The notes below the pieces were generated by a model, which saw only the letters and a program-made list of their open reading frames with translations, searched no databases and was not told the DNA's origin. Positions 1-11,500 of a stretch of DNA of 64,000 bases are shown one piece after another. Position 1 is the stretch's first letter, and each line of letters opens with the position of its first letter. Origin of the DNA: Neelides folsomi (taxonomy: Eukaryota; Arthropoda; Collembola; Neelipleona; Neelidae); contig JAQGBZ010000008.1 of assembly GCA_034687125.1 (NCBI GenBank), positions 372,001 to 436,000 of the forward strand, in the 5' to 3' direction. A program made the position numbers and the translations under genes.

Positions 1-3000
1 CAAATAATGAAAATATTTTTTATAAATTCGATCAATAAAATATTTTAAAAGTACACTAAAATGATTTCAATTTTAAATGATTAGAAGTTCTGTTTGCTCT
101 ATTTTAAAATATTTCCTAATTAAAATATTAAAATATTTTCCTTGTTGATTATTTCATTTCCTTTGATTTTAAGAATAGAGAAGAATTTTATTAAATTGTT
201 TGAGTTTTGCTGTTTTCTATATTAATTCAATTAGAATTAAATATTTATATGATATTATAATGATATTCGAATTAGTTAAATCCCCTAGAATTGTGTTGAT
301 TGTAATGAGGCGTCGTCTTTTATGAAATTCCGAACTGACTGAGAACCACCGCAAGATAAGCGAGTGGGGAAAGCGGCGACTAATTTGATTGAAAAGTTCT
401 TCATACGTCGGGGGAGTGAAAGTGAGATAAGAGATAAGTTGGTCCGAAACTCCGTCTAATCACCTCCCTAATTTATATCGCCCCTCAAAGTTGGAAAATG
501 TTTTGAAACCATTTGAACTTTTCTTCCTCTTCAGCAGAAATAAAGTTACAATTTCCCAAACTCAAGATCTGTCACCTCAAATGAGCGGAATTGTGCGGAA
601 GCTCAAAGCTTAAAAGCAAATTCAGTCATTTCCTCTCTCAATCCCAAGAGAGCTCAAAATTATTCCCAACTTTTATACGTCTCATGTATTTAATATACTT
701 AATTTATATAATTAATTTATGCAAAAATAAATAGCTTTTATTTAACACTTTTAACAAATTAATTAACCAAAAAACCAATTTGTATGTATTAAAAAGTAAG
801 AATATAAATAATAAAAGTAATGACAAAGAATAATAATAAGAGAATGATAAATATTTATCTAATTTGAACAATTAATTCTTTTATTGGTTTCTTTGTTCGT
901 TGTTTTTTTTGTTTTTTAATAAATGAATTGAATTTTGATTTAATTGAAGAATCAATGGATTGAATGGAATTCTTGTATTAATTCCTCCTAATTCATTTTC
1001 CGAACAGATCCATTAAGGGAGAGTGGAAGAACAAATGGAGATTTGGTATTAGAAATATAAACAACCCACTTGCCATTTTGGAGTGAAGCCATTATTTTCC
1101 ATTAAATCTCCTCCGTCCCATTCGACTTCTTTCAGACATTCAAAACATTTAAAACTAACAAGGTATTGTAATTGTAGCTCGATGGCGTTTACGTTTTCTC
1201 CTCTTTGATCTCTCTTTGTTCCAAATGTGTCTGTCCGTGTGTTATATCTGTGAGGTCCATAAAGGCCAAAATGGGGGAATTCGCCGGTTGGGGGAAGTCC
1301 GTGAGGGAATAAAATGCAAAGACTCTTTTTCGTTAAACCTTTGAGCCCCCATGTATTTATTTCCTACGTGATGGACAGAGGAAATTGTGGAGGCGACTTA
1401 TGTCCCACAACATACATTGTGTGCGTAGTGGCTGTTTGGAAGAGATTCAAAGGATTTTCCCTCATCATCCTCCGATTTCACCTCCATTCATAATTGAAGA
1501 ATGATTGAAATCCCCGCATCGGAATTAATATTTACACTAATCGCTATTCGATCCTTTGTCCCTTGACAGTTCAACTAATATTTTAAGTCTTTAATTTCAT
1601 TCTAATTATAAAACTAAAATAGAAATATCAACTTTAAAATTTTACTAAAATTGTGAATTAATAAAAGAAATTTAAAATAAGTGTACAATTGTAATTTTAT
1701 ATAAAATGTTCTTTTTAAACTAAAAAATCGTTTTATTTGTCTAGTCTATGGGAAGGAAACAGCAGCTACAAGTAGGCTCTAAATAGCGTCGAAAGAAAAA
1801 AGGAGATCTTGTGAAGGGCCGAAGTTAAGAGAGTGCAATAAAGATAATCGATGGGAATGTGAGGGAATAAAAGGAAATCGGAAGCTCATGGACTTCCTTG
1901 TAACTTGGATAATAAAACGGTCTGGTTCGTACGCGAAGCGATGCGGCTCTCCCTTTTTATACCAATTCTTCTACCTATCTATCTCGAGGGTCAGAGAGAG
2001 AAAGATTCAATATTCATCTCGATATGTTCAAACAAGGAATTTTCCTCACATTTTTCCTTCGCACTTCCAAAATACTTGGAGAAAAAAACTGAAAAGGGAA
2101 GGGACGCTCAATTTCATAAGGCAAAGAATGTTCGAGTACTCGTCCATTATATGGATTTGCATAAAAAGATATCTCTTATACAGTAATACTTAACTATAAA
2201 GAGCCAGAGGAAAATTACAATTTTGTTAGAAATCTTTACATTTTACTTTATTGTCCTCTTACTTAGGAGTTCTCTATTCAAATGATTTACAATTTCCGAA
2301 TTGAACAATGTTCAACCAATGCATAATAATTTTAATAAGTAAAGTACGATATACCGGCTATACATGGCTAAAGTTAGAGTTAGAATAAAGTTATAAATAA
2401 TATATTTTATTTCAGTATTCAAGATTTGTCGTGGCTATAATTATAGCAATCGACAATCAAGTCATATAAATTATACAAGGCCATATATAGCGATTGTATT
2501 AAGATACGTTGAGTAAATGGTGAATATAGGAAGTGTAAAAGCGTATGAACCGTCGTGTGTGAAGAACGGGAGAAAGTAATTTACCCCCGAAAGAGCAATT
2601 AATTATGGAGGAAGGAGGATTGAAGACAAAATCGCGTCCTCCTCTTCTCCCAATTGAGACTCCCGAGGACATTGAAGTCTCTTCCCTAAAACTATCAAAT
2701 GGGGAATATAATGGATAGGGCAAATGGATATAACTTGTATGGAATGAATAGAAGTTTAAGGTTCTTCCTCAAATTAACGGCCCTTAAATCCCCTAATGAG
2801 GAATTCCACTACTTGATTTTAAATTGTGAATCGCCTCCTCGCTCCACTTAAAAAACTCCTTCACAGTTTCTAATGAAAATAACGATTGAGCTGAATGAGA
2901 ATGATCTTCAGAAAGCTTTCTTTTAACTCATTTCCAATGCTGATCCAATGCTGAGGATCGAACTTGAAGGTGATTTGATGCATAAACTTAAATAGGCAAA

Positions 3001-6000
3001 AGATACAAAGTTATATTAAATAGTCTTATTACAACTATGTTAAGATAAAATGAGATAAAATACACAGATAAAATAAGGTTTAAAAAGTTTAAAACTTGGT
3101 TAAATCATATAATAATACTTTCCCATGAATTTAAAAGAAAGTGGCAATAAAATAAGAGAGTTATGTCCCGAGTCTCCTGAGTTGGATATGAATCCAATTG
3201 GAAAGGAGCTATAGAGAGGGTTAATAGGCACTTCGTCCAATTTCACTCTTACTTTTACTATTATGGTCCCTTGTTCCACGGATTTGTTTCGATCTCTCCA
3301 TTCACTCTCAAATTAGACTTCAAGGGTTCTTGCACGTCCAAGGAAGGGGAATGACAATTGGAAACGACAGAATCTGTAGGAATTATAATACGATCTCTTT
3401 AAAACACTCATAAATTCAATTTCATCGACATTTTAAGGAAAAGTTTTAAATTCGATATTTTTTAAAATCACTAATATAACGTTTAAAATTCAAAATATTA
3501 GTAAAATGTAAGCGGAGAAAATAAATTATTTAAATTTTTAAAAATTTCCGGTACAAAAAATATTTTTTTAGAGAAAATATGAAGAAAATTGGTAGGATTA
3601 CAAAAACTCATGCAGATTTGGGTTTGAAGTAAAGTACAAAATTGGAGTTGTATTATCCTTTTCAACCTTCATAAGCAGAAGCAGAGTAAAATTGAGTTCA
3701 TTTGAATTATTTGATTCAAAAGATGATCCAACTTTGATCTCGAGCTACAAAGAAAGTCAAAACGTAGGGCCCTGTATGAAAGCTGAATAAACGCCTATAA
3801 CGTGGCTTAAAAGACCAAACGATTGCATAATCTAACATAAGTTTCTTCCTTTTATTTAAAATATAAAAGAGATAAAGGGAAAAGCACAATGAAGGATGTT
3901 CAAAGTGGAAATGCATGTTACAGCGTATCCGAATGTATCAATGTACTCCGTTTGAACCGAAACCCGAATGAGAGTAAGTAAAGAGAATAGAACCAAAAGT
4001 ATAGAGAATAAAATTGTATGGAAAAAGAGAAATAAACTTCCTTTGATTCCTGCTTAAGCTTCCAGCTCGGAAAAGATTAACTCTCTTTCTTCACGATATT
4101 TCCACTTTTTTGTCTACCAGTTTCGTTAACTTCCTCTTTTTTATTCCCAAACTTTTTTCCCCAAATGGAAACTTGTAAAAAATCTATCGTTGAACATTAC
4201 GGTGCAAAATCATTTACTCGATCTATTAACACAGACAAGTTGTTGTCATCATTCAACATCTGTATTACTTTACCAATACATAGTATACAAATATCAAAAT
4301 ATATACATATTGTATTCTCAATGTATCCTACTGTATATTATAAAGTCCTGTAAATTCATTAAAGTATGTCTAACAAAAGGCTAGATAGGCATTATGTACT
4401 ATATTAGCTATAATACATAAGTATGTAGTATCCTATATTTAAGACAAGGCCATAATTTATAAAGTAAGTTAAAATATCAACAATGTTAAGCTGCTTATTT
4501 ATTGCTAATGATCTGCTCTTTGCAAAATAAATTAATGGTCATATTGGAAAATTATAGACTTTTTGAATTTATATAAAGGCAATAAGGCAATAAAAAAGGA
4601 GCGCGATATAAATCATCTTATAAATTAACGACGTTCATTTACTGAGGGCTTTTAAAAATAATTGGCTATAAAAATAATTTAAAAACTGGGGAAAGTAGTA
4701 TAAGTAGGGTACATGGGAAGACACGGAAGTTGAAGGGAAAAGGAGTGAAAACAATGGGAAGCCAACGCCCATTCAATTTCCCTAATTTCCAAAAATCCTA
4801 TTTAAATAATATGCCGTGTGTTTGTTTGGTTCGAAGAGGCTTTCACATTGTCGCCTGTTGTTGGTTCCACTTTGGGCTAATGAGTCCCGTCGTCGTTGAG
4901 TAGCTGAAGGTGATTGGAAAGGACGTTCATTTCTTGTCTTCCCATTTATAACTAATGGTGGTGGAGAGTTTCCTCAATTCCTTCTCAAACTTCCCTCCAA
5001 GATCAAGCGGACTAATTGAGAATGATTGGCCAAATTTCCCCAAGCGTCGTAAATTAGTTTAAGGTAAGTGAGGAAGTTTGAAAGGGAATTTGAGTCCAAA
5101 ATACTTTTTATCTTCCTTTTCCCCAAATATCATTTTTGATTTCTTTTGAGATAAAAATCGAATTAATCGATCATCCATTACCAACGAGGGATTTTTGATC
5201 CCCAACCTCAAATTGAAATGACAAATTGAATTCCCAACACATAAATTGTACAACGGGAGTTTCTTCCCATTGGACAATCTCCCTCCTTCAGACCTACAAT
5301 TTTCACTTGTGACCCATTCGAAATGATATATTGAAACTGTTTGGTTGGGTGAATATAACGGCGGTCATATATAAAAATGGTAAAAAATATTCAATAACCT
5401 TTAAATTCACTTTTGATTTTTAGTTCTTTATTTACTTACTCTCGAGTCTAATCAACTCAACTTTAAAAAAAATTTCTAGAAAGATTACTATAAAGGATTA
5501 TAAAAATAAATTAAGCGAATGCAAAGAATTCCTTTCAAAACTTGTTAGTTTTATGAGCTATTTAAATTAAACGTTCAAGAAATTTCTTATTGTTTATAAA
5601 TATTTCCTCTTCATTTAGTCTTTATTCATTTCTTTATTAATCCTTTCATTAATATTCCTCACGTGGCCCAGACTAATTTTTCTCTCAAAGGTCGTCCCAT
5701 GCTGCGCTTAATTCATTAGCCGCTATTTTCCATCAGCTTCCATTTTATTGAGCAATAAAATTCAAGAAGGCGTCGAGAATTTAAATAATTCGCACTCATA
5801 TAAGCTTGAAGCCAAAGGAACTTAAATCAAAATATTCCGTTAATACTCCCAAAGTTCCATTATATCATTAACAAAGTTCCATTTAAAAACGATATTAAAA
5901 ATCCCATTAAAACCATTATAAAAGAAAAGTTGGCCAAATAAGAAAATTTTGATTAAACGCTCAAAAGGAAAATAATTAAAAATTAAATGATAAATAAACA

Positions 6001-7839
6001 GGGAAGTATTGATTCAAAGAAAAAGCGTCATACACCGTAATGACTACGGGCATTTAAAAAGTTTTTTATTTGAAATAATTCAAAAGTGCCTTGGGGTATT
6101 TAGCATAATCAAATAACAAAAAATGATTTAATGAACCCTAAAAGGAGGAATATGAAAGAAATAGGGAAGGAAAAACGAGCTTTGTGAAAAAGTAAAAATG
6201 AAGTAAAAATGATTTTTAGGGCGGAGGAGATGATGGCCGGAGGAGAAAGTTAATTAGCCCCTCTTCCCTTTTATTCCCTGAGTATATAAAAAAGTGAGTA
6301 AAAAGTAAGTTCAACTTTCCGAATAGCCCAAGACTCGACTCAACTCTTAATAGAGCGAAAAGAGAGAGGAAAGAGCATTACAGAGAATTGGAGATGAAAT
6401 ACAGATGAGGTTGGAAGGGAGAGAGAATTAAGATAACTGAAACTATGCATTCGAATACATTGTATTGTCATCTCTTCATCCTCTCGAGCATTTGAATTCA
6501 ACCTTTACACCGTTGGTTTCCCTCCCTTTGTTCCTCCTATTTAAATGGTTGCGTAGAGGGGAAAACTTTTATGGAGTGAAAGAAGTGACAAGAAATGAAA
6601 AAAAGTCCCCTTTTGCTCCCCTCCTTCCTTTTCGCTTTGGAGATGAGCCAAAGGGGAAAGAAAGTGAAAAAGCAAACACAGCAAGGATGAAAACCACCAA
6701 AATCCCCATTACGCCCAGTTTCCCTTCTCATTCAACATTTAGGATTTTCCCATCACTTTATCAAACTTTGAAAGAACTCAAAGTTTAACTGAACAATCCG
6801 AGCGAGAAAAGGTTGAATTCCCATTTAATAACATGCAAATTATTTAAACCTAAATAAATTCCAATTTCAAAATGGAATAAAACAGAATCACATGGTTTGT
6901 TCTGGTTCACTATTATTTCACGGTAGGAAATTTTTAACCAAAATTAGACCAATTTTGTCACTTTTTTCGCGAATTGTATCTTTGAAGAGAAAGTCAATGA
7001 CGTATTTGAGTTGGTTTTTTGCTTGAGGACAAATGAAGGTTTTTTTACCTTCATTCCACTTGAAGTGTTCGATCTTTCTTTTGTTCTTTTCTTCTCCTTG
7101 ATTGAGTTTCCTTCAAAGGGCGGCGGAGACCTTTAATGAAACTCACAACTTTTCCCCTTCCTTTCTCTCCTTTTGGGATAAAAGAAGAAAGGGGTTATTA
7201 AGAGATGTTTAGTCTTCTGATGAAGCATGAGACAGAAAGGTGAGAGTGCATTAAGAGAAAGGAAATGAGATTTTAAATTCAATTATCATCCCAATTGATT
7301 CAGACTGTAATTAAATTGGGATAAATTAGTTTTTATTAAATGACCTCTCTGGATCTTTCCGGTATAAATTGCATTTTCCACTTAAGACCTCTTAAGACAT
7401 CATGTACAAAATATAAATCAAATTGGGAATGACACTCTAAAAATTTGCATTTAATGTTTACTTAAATAAACTATACTTCATAATCATAAAGTAAACCATA
7501 ATATTATGTTACATTTGTATTTACCATATACTTGTATTCTACGTATACCATAGACGTACTCGTAATTTCTTGTCATAATAAATTTATTTACCATAAGAAT
7601 TAGCATAAAGCGTTCACAACATGTAGAGATTACATACTGTATGTTACTAAATACAGATATAATAGCATTATAACCTTTCAGATATTCAACTAATATTACC
7701 TACAATTTTGAAAGTAGCACTAGTAATATGATAGAGTGCTTTGATTCTCATACAGTTAACTCATATTGATAATATTATTGGTTTCAAATTGATGACAAAG
7801 AAAAGACTAGTATTTACTCTAGGGTGCAACTACTATGTA
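1..7839. other. AT-rich non-coding region, no supported gene
   Basis: I see no reading frame with convincing protein homology or chained exons on either strand. The longest frames (about 100 codons near 1.9-2.2 kb and 6.5-6.8 kb) are low-complexity and unrecognised. The stretch alternates purine-rich patches (for example around 6.16-6.26 kb) with tracts rich in TATA, TACATA and GTAC steps (around 4.25-4.44 and 7.44-7.68 kb). It may include upstream regulatory sequence or a 5' untranslated exon of the receptor-like gene that starts at about 8.6 kb, but no specific promoter element can be assigned. Confidence 0.5.
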
Positions 7840-8040
7840 CAGTGAGCGTCAGAAGTAACGGACACATTGAACCTATTTTTATCTCCGAAACTATTAAACT
7901 TAGGATATTCTAACTAAATGGATCTTAAAGACAAATGTCTAGAATAGATTTAGCCAAATTATGAAAAAGATCGGATAAATATTAAGGCTAGTTTATTTCA
8001 ATTCCGCGCAAAAATCCAAATACATGGGAAAAGATAGGGA
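7840..8040 (+). repeat. Left terminal inverted repeat of the Tc1-like element
   Basis: A 201-bp arm that pairs with 8250-8446. The outer 50 or so bases are identical in the two arms. The only length difference is a 4-bp insertion in this arm, near 7914-7921. Confidence 0.85.
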
Positions 8041-8154
8041 TTTGGCATTTCTCCTATTATCTATACTTTTATCATCTATAATAAATATCTGCACACTTAA
8101 TGTAAACAAATTAATAATTAAAAATGTAATTATTTATAAAAAGTGCAATTGAAT

Positions 8155-8240
8155 TTATGTTATTTGGGCTCCATTGATTTCAACAATCCTCTGAAGTCAT
8201 GGTGAAAGTTCCGCGCATTCTAGCAAACAGTTTTTCAATA
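8155..8240 (-). pseudogene. Decayed C-terminal remnant of a Tc1-like transposase
   Basis: Read on the minus strand toward low coordinates, one frame gives IEKLFARM. After an apparent frameshift and an in-frame stop, another frame gives LQRIVEINGAQIT followed by a stop. This resembles the usual Tc1-family ending (a small SMP-R segment, then LQ-V----G--T). The position fits too: the stop lies just inside the left inverted repeat, as if all of the gene except its tail had been deleted. The fragment is short, so the match is suggestive rather than proven. Confidence 0.45.
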
Positions 8241-8249
8241 TGAAGCTTA

Positions 8250-8446
8250 TCCCTATCTTTCCCCATGTATTTGGATTTTTGCGCGGAATTGAAATAAACT
8301 AACCTTAATATTTATCCGATCTTTTTCATAATTTGGCTAAATCTATTTTAGACATTTGTCTTTAAGATCCACTTAGAATATCCCAAGTTTAATAATTTCG
8401 GAGATAAAAATAGGTTCAATGTGTCCGTTACTTCTGACGCTCACTG
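8250..8446 (-). repeat. Right terminal inverted repeat of the Tc1-like element
   Basis: A 197-bp arm, the reverse complement of 7840-8040, ending at a TA target dinucleotide. The high similarity of the arms points to a fairly recent origin or insertion. Confidence 0.85.
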
Positions 8447-8599
8447 TATAGAGTGGTTGTAGCATATAACATACATTTTAGGAGTATTATTTACTTTAAG
8501 ATGATTGGTATATAAATCCTCATTTTTGACAAAAAAGTAGAAGTTTTGATAAGAGCTGCCACTCTTTTGTTGACCCTTATCTCTTGTCGTAATTGAGTA

Positions 8600-11500
8600 A
8601 TGGTTCTTTCCAGGATGGGGAAAAAAGGGAGCGAGTATCGACGTTGGGACTACGAGGAGGAAACGGAGATCAGCGGCGAGGAGCATTTGACACTTGATGA
8701 GAACGAGTGCCTTGAGGGCCTCGACGACTCCGCGCTCTCCACCTCAATGAGCACTACGAGTTTCGCCCATCCCACCGTGACCCTCACGGCCACCGCTGCC
8801 TCTCGCTTTCATCCCCACTCAAAAATCCGGGCAAAAGCCTCGCTCCGCTATAAAGTAAGAAAAAAAAGGATTTTGTGTGTAATGAGAAGTACTCCATCTT
8901 CCCAACGACCCGCCTCTTCCTCCTCGTCTAGTAGGGAAGGAGATGGTGGGAGTCCGAGAGAATCCATGGATATGCATGAGAATTGCACGAAAATGGGCAA
9001 ACGTGTGGAGGGTGCATGGAGAGAGTTAATGGGACTCGGGAGGGATTCTTCGCGTGTGTCTCTCTAATGATTCCTATGCTTAGCCTTTCTAATCTCCCTC
9101 AGGCCATTCAATTGATCCTTCCTTTCTCAACCCTTGGATTAAACCAAATATGTAGAAACCAAACAAACTTGATAAAACGCGTACTTACCATTATCTCCAT
9201 TATTGCTCCTTTCTCTGATCCTTTCTCTGCTTATTACTTAACTCTTATCCGAATTAAATTTTCTTTGATATCATAATAAACTTTGTAAATAAACCAGAAA
9301 TAAACTAATATAATATGGTTTGTACAAAATATTTTTAATTTTAATAAATATACCGGTAATTTAGAATTAAAATAATAGATTTCCTATTTTCTCAACGTGT
9401 ATTGTGATATTGTGCGAGAAAGTAAGAATAATATATTTGATGTTATGTAAATGGTATATTTAATATGGTTGTATTGTTTTAAGCTGCAGGTTCTTGGTCT
9501 CTCGGGCGGTCTTTTGGTCCTTGGATTTATCGCCGGATTTTCCGTGGGAGTGCGGAATGAAGGGGAAGGACGTGAACGAAGTGGCGGAGAAGCTGAGACT
9601 CCGATCCCATCTCCTTTACCCTACTCACCTCACGACCTCTCAGACTTCGCCTTCCACAAACTTGTGGCTCAAGTCACAGCCGAGAACATCCGCCACAGTC
9701 TGAAGTAAATAAGCCAACCATCAATCTACGACCAAACCCAACCACTGCAGTCTCCCTATATCTTACCAATTTATTTACATACCCACCTTACACAACATAT
9801 AATGTATGGTATAGTGCAAAAACACCGATCTTATTTACTGAATTTTGCACGAACTCCTAAATTTCAATATTATGCAACGTATAGATAATTTTTAATTTTC
9901 CCTTTATAGAAAATAATAAATCATATTTTTTACAGTTGGTTTTGAATTCCACCAAGTATTATTTTGTTCATAGGTCAATATTTTATTTAATACAGAAAAT
10001 CAATTGTCAATTTTTATTAATTGGGGTATGCAATAATACACTTACAATACTATAAATATTTTTACATAAGTAAGTACATAAATATGGTAAAACCCCGATT
10101 ACTGATCTTAAAGTCAATAAGATTGCAAAATAATGCATTGTTTTGATTTGGGTTGGTGCAACTGCAGAAGTACGCCAATGTAATAATATTTCAACCTCAA
10201 AAGAATCCCAGGTCGAATTGGAAGGATTTTAATCAAAATCCCCCAGTTTCCTTTGTGAGAGCTAAGAAAGGGCCAAGACGTCATTTCTCAATTTCAATCT
10301 CATTTCCTTCGTCCCTATCTCTTTTCCGGCGGCTTTCCCCCACATTCATAATATTATGGTTAGGGAATGAAAGACACAGTGGTGGGGCAAGGAATCAATT
10401 TAACTCATGGTATGTTTGAATTTTCTCTAACCCTTGTTTTTTTCCTCCTTAGGCGGATGAGTCACGAAGTGCATGCGGCGGGGACGAGCGAGGGGCGATC
10501 AATGGCAATTGCCATTCGAGATTTGTGGAGAAGTTACGGGATGTCGGTGAGGGTCGAGCAGCACAAAGTTCTTCTCACGAGGTTCGCTCCATAATAATTC
10601 CCTCCTACAGAGAAATTACTCCAATAATCATAATGCAAAAGTTTGAATTCCCCCGGTCCGGAGGGACGATCCTGTAGGGATCACTTCCAACTTACGACTT
10701 GATATGAAAAGATGAGCTTCGAGTCAACCTTTAGCCCAATGGTCGGATGACGGAAAGTTTTTGCATGAAAAGGACATAAAATCCGATTTTTGAACTTATT
10801 GTGATTCGGACGAAATAAACCGGCGGAAATCATGAAAAGGTTACTAAATCCATATTAAGCAAATTGCCTTGAGAAAACCCATTACCATCTGGCATTTACT
10901 TCTTACCTTTTTCACCTGCAGTGAGTAATATCAATAAATATAGTAATTACTAAAATTCGATCTACTGCATGAGAAGGAAAAGAATGTGGAACTGAGTGAG
11001 TATGAGAAAATAAAGGGTTATTTTTCTCCATACGAAACTTGAGAAATAATTTGGTACAAAGTGAAGGCGCCAGTTATTGGCTCAATTAAGGGAAAGTCAT
11101 TTTCCAGTTGGGAATTTGACCTTTAAGCCAAAGTTCCCATCAGCTGCACCCCAACAAGGGAAACCCTGCAGATGGAAAGGTTGAAGAAAATTGAGTTTGA
11201 AAACCTATGCGCTGGTCACGCCAACAAATATGAAATAATGTATCGTTTCACATTCATATAATCGTCGATTTAGAAGTTCTTTAAGCATAATATAAATTAT
11301 GCATAAAATTGAGTCTTAAATTCACAATATAAAAATGAGAGAATAAATAAATATTTATGGGATCTTTCCCTTAATTAAATATTTACGTAAATACATTTTT
11401 ACATTCTTCATAGCAAGAATTATAACTTCATATAGGTACAAATATTTGCACTATGCATTATGCATATTATTTATTACATGCTATTATTTATTTAATGGAA

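Larger units (their letters stand above)
7840..8446. mobile_element. Tc1/mariner-type non-autonomous element with ~200-bp terminal inverted repeats
   Basis: A 607-bp element bounded by CAGTGAGCGTCAGAAGTAAC and its reverse complement, with a TA dinucleotide directly outside each end (7838-7839 and 8447-8448). This is the target duplication expected of Tc1/mariner elements. The left arm is 7840-8040 and the right arm 8250-8446. By eye they differ at about six bases and one 4-bp indel. The short interior (8041-8249) cannot encode a transposase, but on the minus strand it keeps what looks like the end of one (8155-8240). It is best read as an internal-deletion derivative. It sits just upstream of the first recognised coding exon of the receptor-like gene, possibly inside a 5' UTR intron. 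Confidence 0.88.

Noticed and set aside
1888-2193. Two overlapping ~100-codon plus-strand frames
   Set aside because: No recognisable domain, no codon-use signal and no splice-linked partners. The overlap in two frames is typical of chance.
6465-6788. 107-codon plus-strand frame and its minus-strand shadow
   Set aside because: Low-complexity purine/pyrimidine-biased sequence; open frames on both strands follow from the base skew.
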